Assembly: GCA_007674295.1 (NCBI GenBank)
Contig: CM017459.1
Location: 80,395 to 144,394 of the forward strand
DNA from: Antonospora locustae
Lineage: Eukaryota; Microsporidia
Direction: 5' to 3'
Length of the DNA stretch: 64,000 bases
Both the position numbers and the translations under genes were made by a program. A model generated the notes under the pieces. That model saw only the letters and a program-made list of their open reading frames with translations, ran no database searches and had not been told where the DNA came from. Of the stretch, positions 1-8,533 are shown piece by piece (within the stretch, counting starts at the first letter, position 1; each line of letters starts with the position of its first letter).

Positions 1-853
1 TCCTGCTAGTAGCTTCTTTATAGTCAACTTGCACAGTGAACCTAGAAAGGTATTCGTAGAGAAAGAGACAGATCTCTATTTCAGGGACAAAAATAGTTTT
101 GTCAAGGTTGTTGGTGTATACAAATTTTTTGAAATAAAACACGAGTTGGGGTGTCATTTCGACGCAGAAATCATCAAGTATCTGGCGCAGGTACATAAAG
201 AACATTTTCATGTCGTTTTTCTGCAGCTGCACTAGGCTTTCAAAGGCGTTCATCTGCTCTGTGCTTATGTCTGTGTACGAAACAATTTTGTTCATAGAAA
301 ACAGCGCCTTGTACATAAGACACAGGTAGTCTGTGCATCTTTCCATCCTCATTCTGCTGTTTTTTAACGAGACATTGCTGATTTTTTCATAGAAGAACCT
401 CAGGTGTCTTTTATACGGAAAGAAGCGAATGTATCTCATATACTCGTTTGCCAGCAGAGGTATGTACTCACTTTCCAACTCGGTTCTCTTTGTAAGATAT
501 ATGAGCGCATGCAACGCGTACGGAGAGATAATTTTGTAGTCATCGAGAATTTCTTTGTCCCTGTGTTTTATCAGAGAAACGTGCAGTCTGAGAAGAAGAT
601 CTGTTTTCAGACCAAAGAGCTTTTGGCTTTCATAGAACAGTGCAGTGAATACAACTATGCGGCCATACTTCATATCAAACTTTTTCTTTGCAAGATGCTT
701 TTTGCTCAGAAAGTCCTTTTTTCTCAAAGACGCAGAGCGAAGCGCGCCCCCTATTTCTGAAATCTCCATCGAGTGACCGGATATGTGTCCCTCTTTGCAC
801 ACAAACATTCCATCGATATAACTGACCTGCGAACTGCATATTGTGCACTGCAT
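1..853 (-). CDS. RNA polymerase I core factor Rrn7/TAF1B-like protein (partial, 3' end outside window)
   Basis: The frame is open from an ATG at 853 to the left edge (284 codons), so the C-terminus is missing. The N-terminus has Cys3, Cys6, Cys19 and His23 (CTIC, then FVCKEGH), the spacing and EGH/GHxxG context of the Rrn7/TAF1B zinc ribbon. It is followed by a basic stretch and long helical segments that fit the cyclin-like folds of TFIIB-related factors. In known members this protein recruits RNA polymerase I to the rDNA promoter in the nucleolus. The start is supported by CCC and GGGG tracts directly upstream (854-864). An inner ATG at 769 would lose the zinc ribbon. The family call rests on the ribbon plus fold character only; another TFIIB-type factor is the main alternative. 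Confidence 0.62.
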   Translation of the reverse strand, partial: MQCTICSSQVSYIDGMFVCKEGHISGHSMEISEIGGALRSASLRKKDFLSKKHLAKKKFDMKYGRIVVFTALFYESQKLFGLKTDLLLRLHVSLIKHRDKEILDDYKIISPYALHALIYLTKRTELESEYIPLLANEYMRYIRFFPYKRHLRFFYEKISNVSLKNSRMRMERCTDYLCLMYKALFSMNKIVSYTDISTEQMNAFESLVQLQKNDMKMFFMYLRQILDDFCVEMTPQLVFYFKKFVYTNNLDKTIFVPEIEICLFLYEYLSRFTVQVDYKEATSR

Positions 854-864
854 GGGATGTCCCC
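854..864 (-). promoter_or_regulatory. CCC/GGGG start-proximal motif of the Rrn7-like gene
   Basis: Reads GGGGACATCCC on the minus strand, touching the ATG. It decides for the longer start, which includes the zinc ribbon. Confidence 0.6.
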
Positions 865-951
865 TCTTAGTGTTTATTATTTGTGCGAAGACACTATTAG
901 AGTACTCTCTTTACACAAGCTCCGTTTACATAACTTTCCAGACTCTGCAAG

Positions 952-3213
952 TCAGCGCTCCAGAGCATTATCTTCAAAGTGGCCCTCTATCTTCTCTAGA
1001 ACAAGATTTACTTTGTTAACCGCGCTTCTGTCGCCTATTATCTCAAGCAAGGCCCTTTGATTCATTATTATCTTGACTATCATGTTGCTCCTCAGGTGCT
1101 TTCCATCTATGTACAAAACCAGCTTTTCCAGAAACAGCACCGATACGTGAGGCCCCTGTATCGAGAGGTTCGTTATAAAAGCGTGTATTGTGCTGCAATC
1201 AAGAAGCCCTCGGCGCTCACCCTCCTTGATGACGGATATTTTCCTGTCAAACAGCTTGTTGATAATCTCTGCCTCAAAATTGAGTAATAGCGCAATCACA
1301 TTGTTGGATAGCTTCTTGAACGGAAGCATCATATTGAATATCTCATCTGAGAATTCGTCTTCAATGATGCTGTAGCACTTGTAGAAGAGCGCCAGGGTTT
1401 TGTAGTAGCTCTCATCGTTGTCCACAGGCTTTTCAATGCTGCTGAAGCTCACATACAGCTTCTTTATTCGCTCTCTGTACTCGCAGGTGTTTGTGTCCTT
1501 TCGCGAATAGACACAAAGACACAGGTAGATGGAGTCGATGTCTAGATCAAAAATTTGCATGACCTGTGTCAGCTCAAGCAGGCTGCTACACTTCACATCT
1601 ACCAGGTCCAAAATATTGTTGAAACATACAGAACGCATCCACGTCTTCTGTGCATGGCTCAAGCTGCGAACATCCAAAATTCGGACCACCTTCAGAATCA
1701 TTTCGGCACGGTCCAAGATTGATATGTCAAGCTTGTCGATGTGCAGCAGCGAAATAAACACCTGCAACATCTTAAAGTCGGTTGTCCTAAACTTCTCCAG
1801 TCCGATGTATATTGCCTCGATAAGGAGCTTCAGGTCGTTTTCTGCATATATGATCTGTGTCAGGTCTATGAAGTCCTCTATTGTCTTGACCGACTGGAGA
1901 ATGTTACACGCTGCTGAGTGGTTTCCGTTTTTTAAGTGCAGTCTGAATACATACTCGTCAGAGAGCGGAACACGGTCGTTGTTGCAGTCAAATCCGTACT
2001 TTGAGACCTGTTCCATGTCAAATATCTTCTGAGCCTTTTTTGCATCTCCAAGCTCGATGTACGAACAGAACGCATAGTCAGAAGACACAAGGCCACCTTT
2101 CTCATAGATTTCAACGATCACTGAAAACATTTTCTTTTTAAACAGAAAGCTTGCAAAGTCTTCGGCATCAACAAGCCTTGCCCACCCATCTCCGAGCTTG
2201 TGTTCGATCTTCGAGTACTCTGTCATGAGGCTTTTCAGTGTCTCTGACTCGGACGGAGAGAATACCTCCTTGCAGTCCACGAAGTACTGGAGAATCTTGC
2301 CCACCAGATTGTATTTTTCCACTTTCAGGCAATTTAAAAATATTCTGTGGAGATCTTCAAGGTTGTTTTTTCTGGAGATAAGTATGTTTCTGACATTCTC
2401 AACATAATACTCGTAGTCCTCGTCATCTAGAACAAGAAAGTTGATCATGAGTTCTGAATACACGTTAGAATTTCGGTTGTTTGAGTTTGATCTGAAGTCG
2501 GTGTCACCAAGGTAAACAGATTGTATCTTCTCGATGATTGAACTTTGAAAACTTGGGTCATAAAACAAAAATACTGCGTCAAAGAGCTCCCTTAGATGGT
2601 CCACAAGACGTGTGTTCATGAACTCAGCAGCAAGCAAGATGTTTTCAAAGCCAGCGTCACCTTTGAGCAAAAAGAAAAAAAACAGCTGGTGTCCTGATGA
2701 TCGTATGTGTCGAATTGCACTGCTTTTGCAGATACTCTCAGGCTCTATCAAATCATGTTTCAATAGGTTTATGTAGCACTTCTCAAGGAGATCAACAAGG
2801 TAGATAAGCTCTTTTGTGCCAAGAACTGTGTTTTGCATGTACTCCTCTATTGCTGCGATCGCCTTTCTAGCATACAGCTCAGACTTGTGTATCTCGTCGT
2901 AAAACTCGTAATCGATAGAGAGCATAGAGTCTATGAATATTTGGTTATAAGCACTTGTCTTTATGCCCTCAAGCTGCTGAAGTTGCACAATGAACGGCTC
3001 GCCCAATTCCTTGAGATTGTTTATTTTGTCTACAAGAGGCTTCCACTCCATGTTTATGCAGAAAAAGTTTGTTAATTCTGCGTTGAGGTGTGTCTTTATT
3101 TTACTTGTGCACTGCGGATTTACAGAAGGCCTAGGAATACATTGCGACCTTGAAGCAAAAGCTTGGCAGGTTCCTGCCATCTTTTGTAGTGCTTGCACAT
3201 CCTTTACAGACAT
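952..3213 (-). CDS. Hypothetical alpha-solenoid (TPR-like) protein, 753 aa
   Basis: A long uninterrupted frame with normal codon character, lying between the Rrn7-like and Rpn2 genes on the same strand (98 bp downstream of Rpn2, same direction). The protein is almost entirely helical. Alternating short helices around residues 330-480 (for example AFCSYIELGDAKKAQKIFD) look like tetratricopeptide-type hairpins. There is no signal peptide or membrane segment. The size and texture recall large TPR scaffolds such as the meiotic SPO22/ZIP4 family, but I see no diagnostic motif, so this is only a lead. The first ATG (3213) lacks a nearby CCC tract; later ATGs at codons 12 or 55 are possible starts. 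Confidence 0.8.
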   Translation of the reverse strand: MSVKDVQALQKMAGTCQAFASRSQCIPRPSVNPQCTSKIKTHLNAELTNFFCINMEWKPLVDKINNLKELGEPFIVQLQQLEGIKTSAYNQIFIDSMLSIDYEFYDEIHKSELYARKAIAAIEEYMQNTVLGTKELIYLVDLLEKCYINLLKHDLIEPESICKSSAIRHIRSSGHQLFFFFLLKGDAGFENILLAAEFMNTRLVDHLRELFDAVFLFYDPSFQSSIIEKIQSVYLGDTDFRSNSNNRNSNVYSELMINFLVLDDEDYEYYVENVRNILISRKNNLEDLHRIFLNCLKVEKYNLVGKILQYFVDCKEVFSPSESETLKSLMTEYSKIEHKLGDGWARLVDAEDFASFLFKKKMFSVIVEIYEKGGLVSSDYAFCSYIELGDAKKAQKIFDMEQVSKYGFDCNNDRVPLSDEYVFRLHLKNGNHSAACNILQSVKTIEDFIDLTQIIYAENDLKLLIEAIYIGLEKFRTTDFKMLQVFISLLHIDKLDISILDRAEMILKVVRILDVRSLSHAQKTWMRSVCFNNILDLVDVKCSSLLELTQVMQIFDLDIDSIYLCLCVYSRKDTNTCEYRERIKKLYVSFSSIEKPVDNDESYYKTLALFYKCYSIIEDEFSDEIFNMMLPFKKLSNNVIALLLNFEAEIINKLFDRKISVIKEGERRGLLDCSTIHAFITNLSIQGPHVSVLFLEKLVLYIDGKHLRSNMIVKIIMNQRALLEIIGDRSAVNKVNLVLEKIEGHFEDNALER

Positions 3214-3311
3214 TACAGACTCTCACTCGAGTACTCTACATTTGAGAGTATCACCATCCAAGCGCCAAGAAGTTTCCTCTATAGGCGCTACGCATGTTTG
3301 TAAAAGGACAA

Positions 3312-5684
3312 CTAACCGTTGCACGTCCTGTCTACAAAAACAAACCTGTGATCCTTCATGTTGCAGGAAACCAGCTCGTGAAGAGTCATTCTGTCTCCGC
3401 TCTTTATAACATAGCTGTCGTCTTCTTCCTCTGCAACAGGCGTCTTTTTGGGAGCATGTTGTTCTTTTCTCTTGAATCTCCTGTGTTTTTTTGGTTCTTC
3501 TATCTTGACATGCTCGTAATCGTACCTGGACTTTTTCTCATTGACTATAATTTCTTTGTCGGCATGGCTCAGGTTTTCGTCAAAAACAAAAAAGCCTGTG
3601 TGTTTCATGCAGAGGCTGATAAACGGAAAGAACGGGTACCAGAACCAGTACTGGAAGAACAAAATCGCACCCACAACTCTGCTTGTCTCCACCAGGTTCA
3701 TAGAGTTCAGCACCGAAAACACAATGTTGGTTCCTCCAGCCTCCATTATGGCTCTGCCTAATACAGCCCCAAACTTGAAGCTGCAATCCTCCGCCCTTTC
3801 TACTGTAAGGTTGTTCAGCTTTCCAACCATCCTTCTGAAGTTGGGGTTGATGTGGCTGTTGCATTGCATAAGAAGAAGCCCCATTCCAATGCTAGCCTGC
3901 TGAACTACTAAACTAGAGTTGTCATACAACAGAGCCTCAACCACATTTGATGCCTCGATGTTCCCTGTGCCGCACATGAAAAGCCCCAGCGACAATGCAA
4001 CGGTCGCACGTATGCTCGGACTGTAGCTTGTGGTTAACGGCTTCAGAATGTTCAGAAGCAAGGAGCTGTCTGCTGCGCACACAAGCCCAAGACTGAACAC
4101 AGCAGCCCGCTTTACGTTGTCGTCGCAGTCATTAGTCAGGTCAAGAAGCTTTGAAATGACATCAAGATTTCCTGTACCCACAAACGACGCACCAATAGTC
4201 AGCGCTCCTGAGTACCGTGCAACTTCATTCTTGTCCTGGAATAGCACAGGAAACAGACGTTCTGTGCCAATAACACTCAGTGCAAGACCTATTCCTGCTG
4301 CTCTACTTTCTCTTTCATGCTCGCTTTCTCTACATATTTCTAAAAGCACGCCTTCACAGATGTTCAACAGGTCACCACGCAATCTACTTTCATTTTGACT
4401 GGACTCCGCCTCCCTGCAGACATCCTTCTCTGACCGTCGAGATGCACTTGTAGACACGGACTTCGCAGCATGTCCCTCGAAAGCCTGACCTGCATTTATC
4501 ATTCCCATCGAGACAAGAACTCCCTCACGCACTATCAGTACAGACATCGAATGGAGAAGCTTCAGATAGCTGTCCAGGATGTTTTCATTGCAGGAGCCCA
4601 TAGCCACAAGTCCCAGTCCAAGCGTAGCTCCATACTGTATTTCTCCACTCAGATTTTTGTCTGCAAGAAATGTGCTGAAAAACTCGATGTCCTCATCTCT
4701 GCATTCTAGCTTGTTGATAAACCCGAGTGCAAGCAAGGAGCCACCTCTTTTTAAGTCTCCCTCGTTGGGCAGGTACTTTTGGAGAATCTCATAGGGATTT
4801 TCGTTGCTCACATGAATATTTCCTAGTACTGCTGTGCCTATGAACCTATTCCAGGGCTTGGAATTTGCTATCAGGTCTGTGTTCAGTCTGTACAGACTGT
4901 CATTGGTTGTTCCCATATTCATTATGGAGTTAGACAGCAGAGTGATTATACGAGAGTCAAACTTATTGTTGTGTCTTCCCAGGCTATTCAGAAAGCTGAA
5001 GTCTGTCCTATTGTTTTTTGCTAGAAAGTTCAGGTACACCTGCTTCTGAAAGCTTCCGTTCAGTAGGCTGTTTCCCTGCAGACAGCGCGATATGAATGGG
5101 TAGTTGTCAAACAAGTAGTACGAGAGAACATAGTTTAGGGGATACTGTTGGGCATTGACAAGCACCTGTAGAGCACACAAGTCATGCTTCTTTGACAACG
5201 CATCGATCTTCAGGTACATAGCCTCGACGGAACCATCTCCCCACACCTCGTAGTTGTCTCGTGCCCAATTATAGAATACTCTGTCCCTTCTGATGAGCTT
5301 GCAAACAAGGTCGAAGCTTCCGCACTTCTTGATCTCCTCAAAACGACCCTTTTCAAACAGGTATCCTAGCGCATCTTCATTCATCTCCTGCGGCGGATAG
5401 TATCTTTCCATGAACCAGAACATCATCCGTCTGTAAAAAAAGGACCCGTCGTCACGCAGAGAGATGCCCTTGAGACAGCTGATGGCCTCGTCATATCTCT
5501 GAAGCGAAAAGTATATTTTTGACAAAGCCGCACGCCCCTCTTCAGTTGCATACAGAGCCTGCAGGCTTTCAAGATAAGGTGCCATGAAGGGGCCGATTGT
5601 TGCGTAATTATTGTTTATAAAATCAATAGACGCTTTTGAGGTCACACTTTCAAGTATAGAAGGTATCATATCAAACTCTTTCAT
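3312..5684 (-). CDS. RPN2: 26S proteasome regulatory subunit Rpn2 (PSMD1)
   Basis: Scaffold subunit of the 19S base, which holds the ATPase ring and Rpn10/Rpn13. The central part (about residues 300-650) is a run of PC-type repeats with the typical Gly-Leu-Gly-rich helices (ATLGLGLVAMG, GIGLALSVIG, AVFSLGLVC). They are followed by the Rpn2 signature around residue 665 (FFQYWFWYP) and the acidic/basic C-terminal tail. At 790 residues it is shorter than yeast Rpn2 (945), mainly in the N-terminal region. The start has a CCC tract at 5688-5690, four bases before the ATG. Rpn1 has related repeats but lacks the QYWFWYP segment. Confidence 0.93.
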   Translation of the reverse strand: MKEFDMIPSILESVTSKASIDFINNNYATIGPFMAPYLESLQALYATEEGRAALSKIYFSLQRYDEAISCLKGISLRDDGSFFYRRMMFWFMERYYPPQEMNEDALGYLFEKGRFEEIKKCGSFDLVCKLIRRDRVFYNWARDNYEVWGDGSVEAMYLKIDALSKKHDLCALQVLVNAQQYPLNYVLSYYLFDNYPFISRCLQGNSLLNGSFQKQVYLNFLAKNNRTDFSFLNSLGRHNNKFDSRIITLLSNSIMNMGTTNDSLYRLNTDLIANSKPWNRFIGTAVLGNIHVSNENPYEILQKYLPNEGDLKRGGSLLALGFINKLECRDEDIEFFSTFLADKNLSGEIQYGATLGLGLVAMGSCNENILDSYLKLLHSMSVLIVREGVLVSMGMINAGQAFEGHAAKSVSTSASRRSEKDVCREAESSQNESRLRGDLLNICEGVLLEICRESEHERESRAAGIGLALSVIGTERLFPVLFQDKNEVARYSGALTIGASFVGTGNLDVISKLLDLTNDCDDNVKRAAVFSLGLVCAADSSLLLNILKPLTTSYSPSIRATVALSLGLFMCGTGNIEASNVVEALLYDNSSLVVQQASIGMGLLLMQCNSHINPNFRRMVGKLNNLTVERAEDCSFKFGAVLGRAIMEAGGTNIVFSVLNSMNLVETSRVVGAILFFQYWFWYPFFPFISLCMKHTGFFVFDENLSHADKEIIVNEKKSRYDYEHVKIEEPKKHRRFKRKEQHAPKKTPVAEEEDDSYVIKSGDRMTLHELVSCNMKDHRFVFVDRTCNG

Positions 5685-5801
5685 TAAGGGTCTAAATAAA
5701 TTTTAAACAAAACCAGTTCGTTTTGAAGCAGGAGGTGCTTGCAGAAGAGTGCTTTTGACAAAGAACTTCTGAGTATACCGTGTTTCTAATTCAATCCCCC
5801 G

Positions 5802-5984
5802 ATGCCACAAGAGTCTTGTGACCTGAACAATTGTACGCAAGAAAAGAAGGCCGTCTTTCATAACAATGTATTTGGACTTTCGGAGGCAGAGATAATGGAG
5901 GACATAGAAAATGCACTTGGCGAAATGCGGATTGCAGAACTTGAAGAAGTAGAGCTCTTTCTTCAAAAAATCACCAGAGGTTGA
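5802..5984 (+). CDS. Small acidic helical protein, 60 aa, function unknown
   Basis: A short frame that would normally be dismissed, but its ATG follows a perfect CCCCC tract at 5796-5800, the start-proximal promoter signal of the neighbouring genes. It sits in the gap between the minus-strand Rpn2 and Nup98-like genes. The C-terminal half is strongly amphipathic and acidic (SEAEIMEDIENALGEM, AELEEVELFLQKITRG), which suggests a single long helix such as those of small kinetochore or coiled-coil complex subunits. No family is recognised. Two Cys lie near the N-terminus. The longer antisense frame across it has no promoter motif. Confidence 0.55.
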   Translation: MPQESCDLNNCTQEKKAVFHNNVFGLSEAEIMEDIENALGEMRIAELEEVELFLQKITRG

Positions 5985-6084
5985 GTAAAGTGTCTGATTT
6001 ATTATTTTATCACGCCACACTCCTGAATGTAGCGGTAGCCTACAAAATGTTGCAGTAGCTGATCTGCAGCTGTATGATACACCA

Positions 6085-7983
6085 TTAAAAGTGATTGACC
6101 TCATAGACATAAAGCCCTGTTTCCTTGTCATACTCCACAAAGCGTCTTCGTGGATCTCTTTTCAGCTCATACATAAGAGCTTCGTCTCTAATAAAAGATC
6201 GCGACTTTTTTGAAAAAGGAAAGTAGTTGTTGACATAGACCCTTGCTCTCTTGTTCAGGCCAACACCTACTACATCATTCACACTCACTTCATCTTTGTT
6301 AAAGAACACCTTTGCCTCTATATTGCTAATAAGCGCATCTGCTGCCTTGATCTTTTCCAAATACTCTATTCTACCTTCTTTGAAGATAATCACAAGGTTT
6401 GTGCTTTCCATCTTTTTTATGTCCTCCTGTGACGGAATGGTCTCAATTTCTGATTGCGGTGCTGGCTCTCTGAGAACAACCTTCAGCATGCTTTCCACAT
6501 GCTCTCTCCTGAAGTCTGGTCTTGGCACCTTCTTTTTTATGGGCTGCACAGGAAGATCAACCTTTTCTATTTTTATCTCGTCAATAAGAAAAGGATCGTT
6601 TGGGTTCACGTGCTTCTCCAAACCAGTTTGCTGGTTTCCAGGTGTAGTACCCGGTTGCTGTATTGTTTGTATTGTTGCAGCGGCCTGTACAGGCTGCACC
6701 ATGGAGGTTGGTGCCAACGGCTGTACAGGTGGTGAAAAAGATGCTTGTGAAATTTGGTGCGGTGCTGGCTGTTGTGGCACCTCTACTGCCTTTCGTCTTC
6801 CTAGATTGTAGTCCTCTAGCCTCAGTTCGCTAACACTTTTTGACTGATACTCCTTCATTCCACAGATGTCCTTCAAGTTTACAAAGGAAGTATCCTCCCT
6901 GACGCGCGACTCCTGGTACTTGGGATCTTTTGTGCCTTTTGAGACACCTGGTCCAAAGTCAGAAAACGGACGTGTCTGTGAAAACGAGGACGAAGGAGAT
7001 ATGAGCGGGCCTGATGTGGTGCTTAGTGGTGCATTCCCTACAAAACCTACAGTGGGTACCTGCGCAGGAGGAAGCGTTGTAGATGCTGCAAATGCTGAGC
7101 TGTTTTGTCCAAACCCCGACTGTCCAAACAAAGATTGTACAATACCTGGAGATGTGCTTTTTGCAAAGGAATTGCCTGTTGGTGCGGACGTGGCCGCACC
7201 AAAAGGGCCTGTGGTTGCAGTGTTAACTGTTCCAAAAGGATTTGCAGATGTAGATGCGGCAGCACCAAAAGGGGCTGTGGTACTGTTGCTGGCAAACATA
7301 CTTGGAGTTGCAGTGTTCGTGGTGTTAAATATGCTTGGAGTTGTTGTAGTAGGACCAGGTGTGTTTCCAAACGCTGTGGCTGCTGTCTGGCTTTGGCTTG
7401 GAGCCCCAAAGCCGTAGTTTCCGCCAAAACCAGCAGAGGTGTTTCCTGCGCTCATACCAGGCGCTGTGGCACCGAAGATGTTGTTTGTCTGAGGTGTAGA
7501 AAAGACAGGTCTTGCATTTGTGCTTCCTGCACCTGTACCAAATACAGAGCCAAATGACGTATTAGCTGTTCCAAAGCCCTGGGGTGTTGTAGTCTGCCCA
7601 AAAGGTCCGCTACTGCTTCCTGTTGCAAAGCCTGCACTGGCACTTCCCAGGGTCGGACTTGCTACAGCTCCTGTACCGAGCCCTGAGCTTCCTCCAAATG
7701 CTCCTGGTACAAAGGCGTTTACAACGCCCTGTGTGGGACTCGCACCGGTGCCACCTTGCGGTGCTACCTTCTGGCTGAAGATGCCCTGACTCATTCCATT
7801 TGGGACCAGCGAGTTCTGTGGAAGACCTGAGGCCGCCATGTTTTGGCCCATGGATGAAGCTGCGTTGCTGAATATATTTTGCGACGGATTGAATATTTTC
7901 TGCTCGTTATTTTCCTTATCGCCCTTCTGCGGCGTACCGAAAAACGAGGAGTCGAAAAGCTTATTGTAGTTGTTGTTGTTCAT
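6085..7983 (-). CDS. FG nucleoporin of the Nup98/Nup116/Nup145N type
   Basis: Residues 1-350 are a Gly/Thr/Ser-rich FG-repeat domain (GFG, FGA, LFGQ, NPFG units), which forms the permeability barrier of the nuclear pore. Residues about 450-632 form the C-terminal domain of Nup98, ending VGVGLNKRARVYVNNYFPF...FVEYDKETGLYVYEVNHF, which matches the family pattern GLNrpA...P...F..Yd..tG.W.F.V.HF. The reading frame stops directly after the His-Phe that precedes the self-cleavage site in Nup98-Nup96 precursors, so no second product is encoded. The start ATG is preceded at once by CCACCC (7984-7989 on the plus strand), and the gene is divergent from TFIIA gamma. Confidence 0.9.
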   Translation of the reverse strand: MNNNNYNKLFDSSFFGTPQKGDKENNEQKIFNPSQNIFSNAASSMGQNMAASGLPQNSLVPNGMSQGIFSQKVAPQGGTGASPTQGVVNAFVPGAFGGSSGLGTGAVASPTLGSASAGFATGSSSGPFGQTTTPQGFGTANTSFGSVFGTGAGSTNARPVFSTPQTNNIFGATAPGMSAGNTSAGFGGNYGFGAPSQSQTAATAFGNTPGPTTTTPSIFNTTNTATPSMFASNSTTAPFGAAASTSANPFGTVNTATTGPFGAATSAPTGNSFAKSTSPGIVQSLFGQSGFGQNSSAFAASTTLPPAQVPTVGFVGNAPLSTTSGPLISPSSSFSQTRPFSDFGPGVSKGTKDPKYQESRVREDTSFVNLKDICGMKEYQSKSVSELRLEDYNLGRRKAVEVPQQPAPHQISQASFSPPVQPLAPTSMVQPVQAAATIQTIQQPGTTPGNQQTGLEKHVNPNDPFLIDEIKIEKVDLPVQPIKKKVPRPDFRREHVESMLKVVLREPAPQSEIETIPSQEDIKKMESTNLVIIFKEGRIEYLEKIKAADALISNIEAKVFFNKDEVSVNDVVGVGLNKRARVYVNNYFPFSKKSRSFIRDEALMYELKRDPRRRFVEYDKETGLYVYEVNHF

Positions 7984-8076
7984 GGGTGGTTCTTTTGCGT
8001 TTTTTAAAGAGCCACGATACGGAAGACCCTAGCAACATAGCATGCATCCTTCATTCAGAAACCAGCACAAAAACAA

Positions 8077-8080
8077 CCCC
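8077..8080 (+). promoter_or_regulatory. CCCC start-proximal motif of TFIIA gamma
   Basis: Four bases before the ATG at 8085. It decides against the longer frame from 7986. Confidence 0.65.
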
Positions 8081-8084
8081 AGTA

Positions 8085-8426
8085 ATGTACGAGTTCTACA
8101 GACAAAGTCTTGTGGGAAAGGCCCTACAGGATGTAATTGAGGAGAAGGTGCAGTCAAATAAGCTAACTCCCATGCAAGCAAAGTACATAATGGAGAAATT
8201 TGACTCTGTGATTCCAACAATATTTAATAAAACAGTACAAAACAACGTGAACTTCAAGGGGGTTGTGAAAAACTACAATTTTGTGGATGGTGTCTGGAAG
8301 TTTGTGACAAGCGATTTCGTGATGAGCATCAACAACGAGCTATTTAGGAGTCGAAAGCTGAAAATTGTTGCATGTGATGCAGATACATCCATGGAATATA
8401 GCAGAAGAAGAAGGCGCAGGACATAA
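8085..8426 (+). CDS. TOA2: Transcription initiation factor IIA small (gamma) subunit
   Basis: TFIIA gamma binds TBP on the promoter together with TFIIA alpha/beta. The protein begins with the family signature YEFYRQSLVGKALQDVIEE, followed by the four-helix segment and the beta-barrel part (VNFKGVVKNYNFVDGVWKF, then VKIVACDA-like). It has 113 residues, close to the usual 110-120. The frame is open 33 codons further upstream to 7986, but the ATG at 8085 has a CCCC tract at 8077-8080 and sits exactly where the homology begins, so I use it. The C-terminus is a run of Arg. Confidence 0.93.
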   Translation: MYEFYRQSLVGKALQDVIEEKVQSNKLTPMQAKYIMEKFDSVIPTIFNKTVQNNVNFKGVVKNYNFVDGVWKFVTSDFVMSINNELFRSRKLKIVACDADTSMEYSRRRRRRT

Positions 8427-8533
8427 AAAACGTCCTGACATGTAATAAAAGCATACTTTTACAATTCAGAACCTGTTGGGTTAGGTGCCAAAGCAAAACG
8501 AGACCCTCTTTTGTTGTACTTAAACCCATCGAG

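Noticed and set aside
6251..7557. Long plus-strand ORFs opposite the FG nucleoporin
   Set aside because: Shadows of the Gly/Thr-rich repeats on the minus strand, no motif, low complexity.
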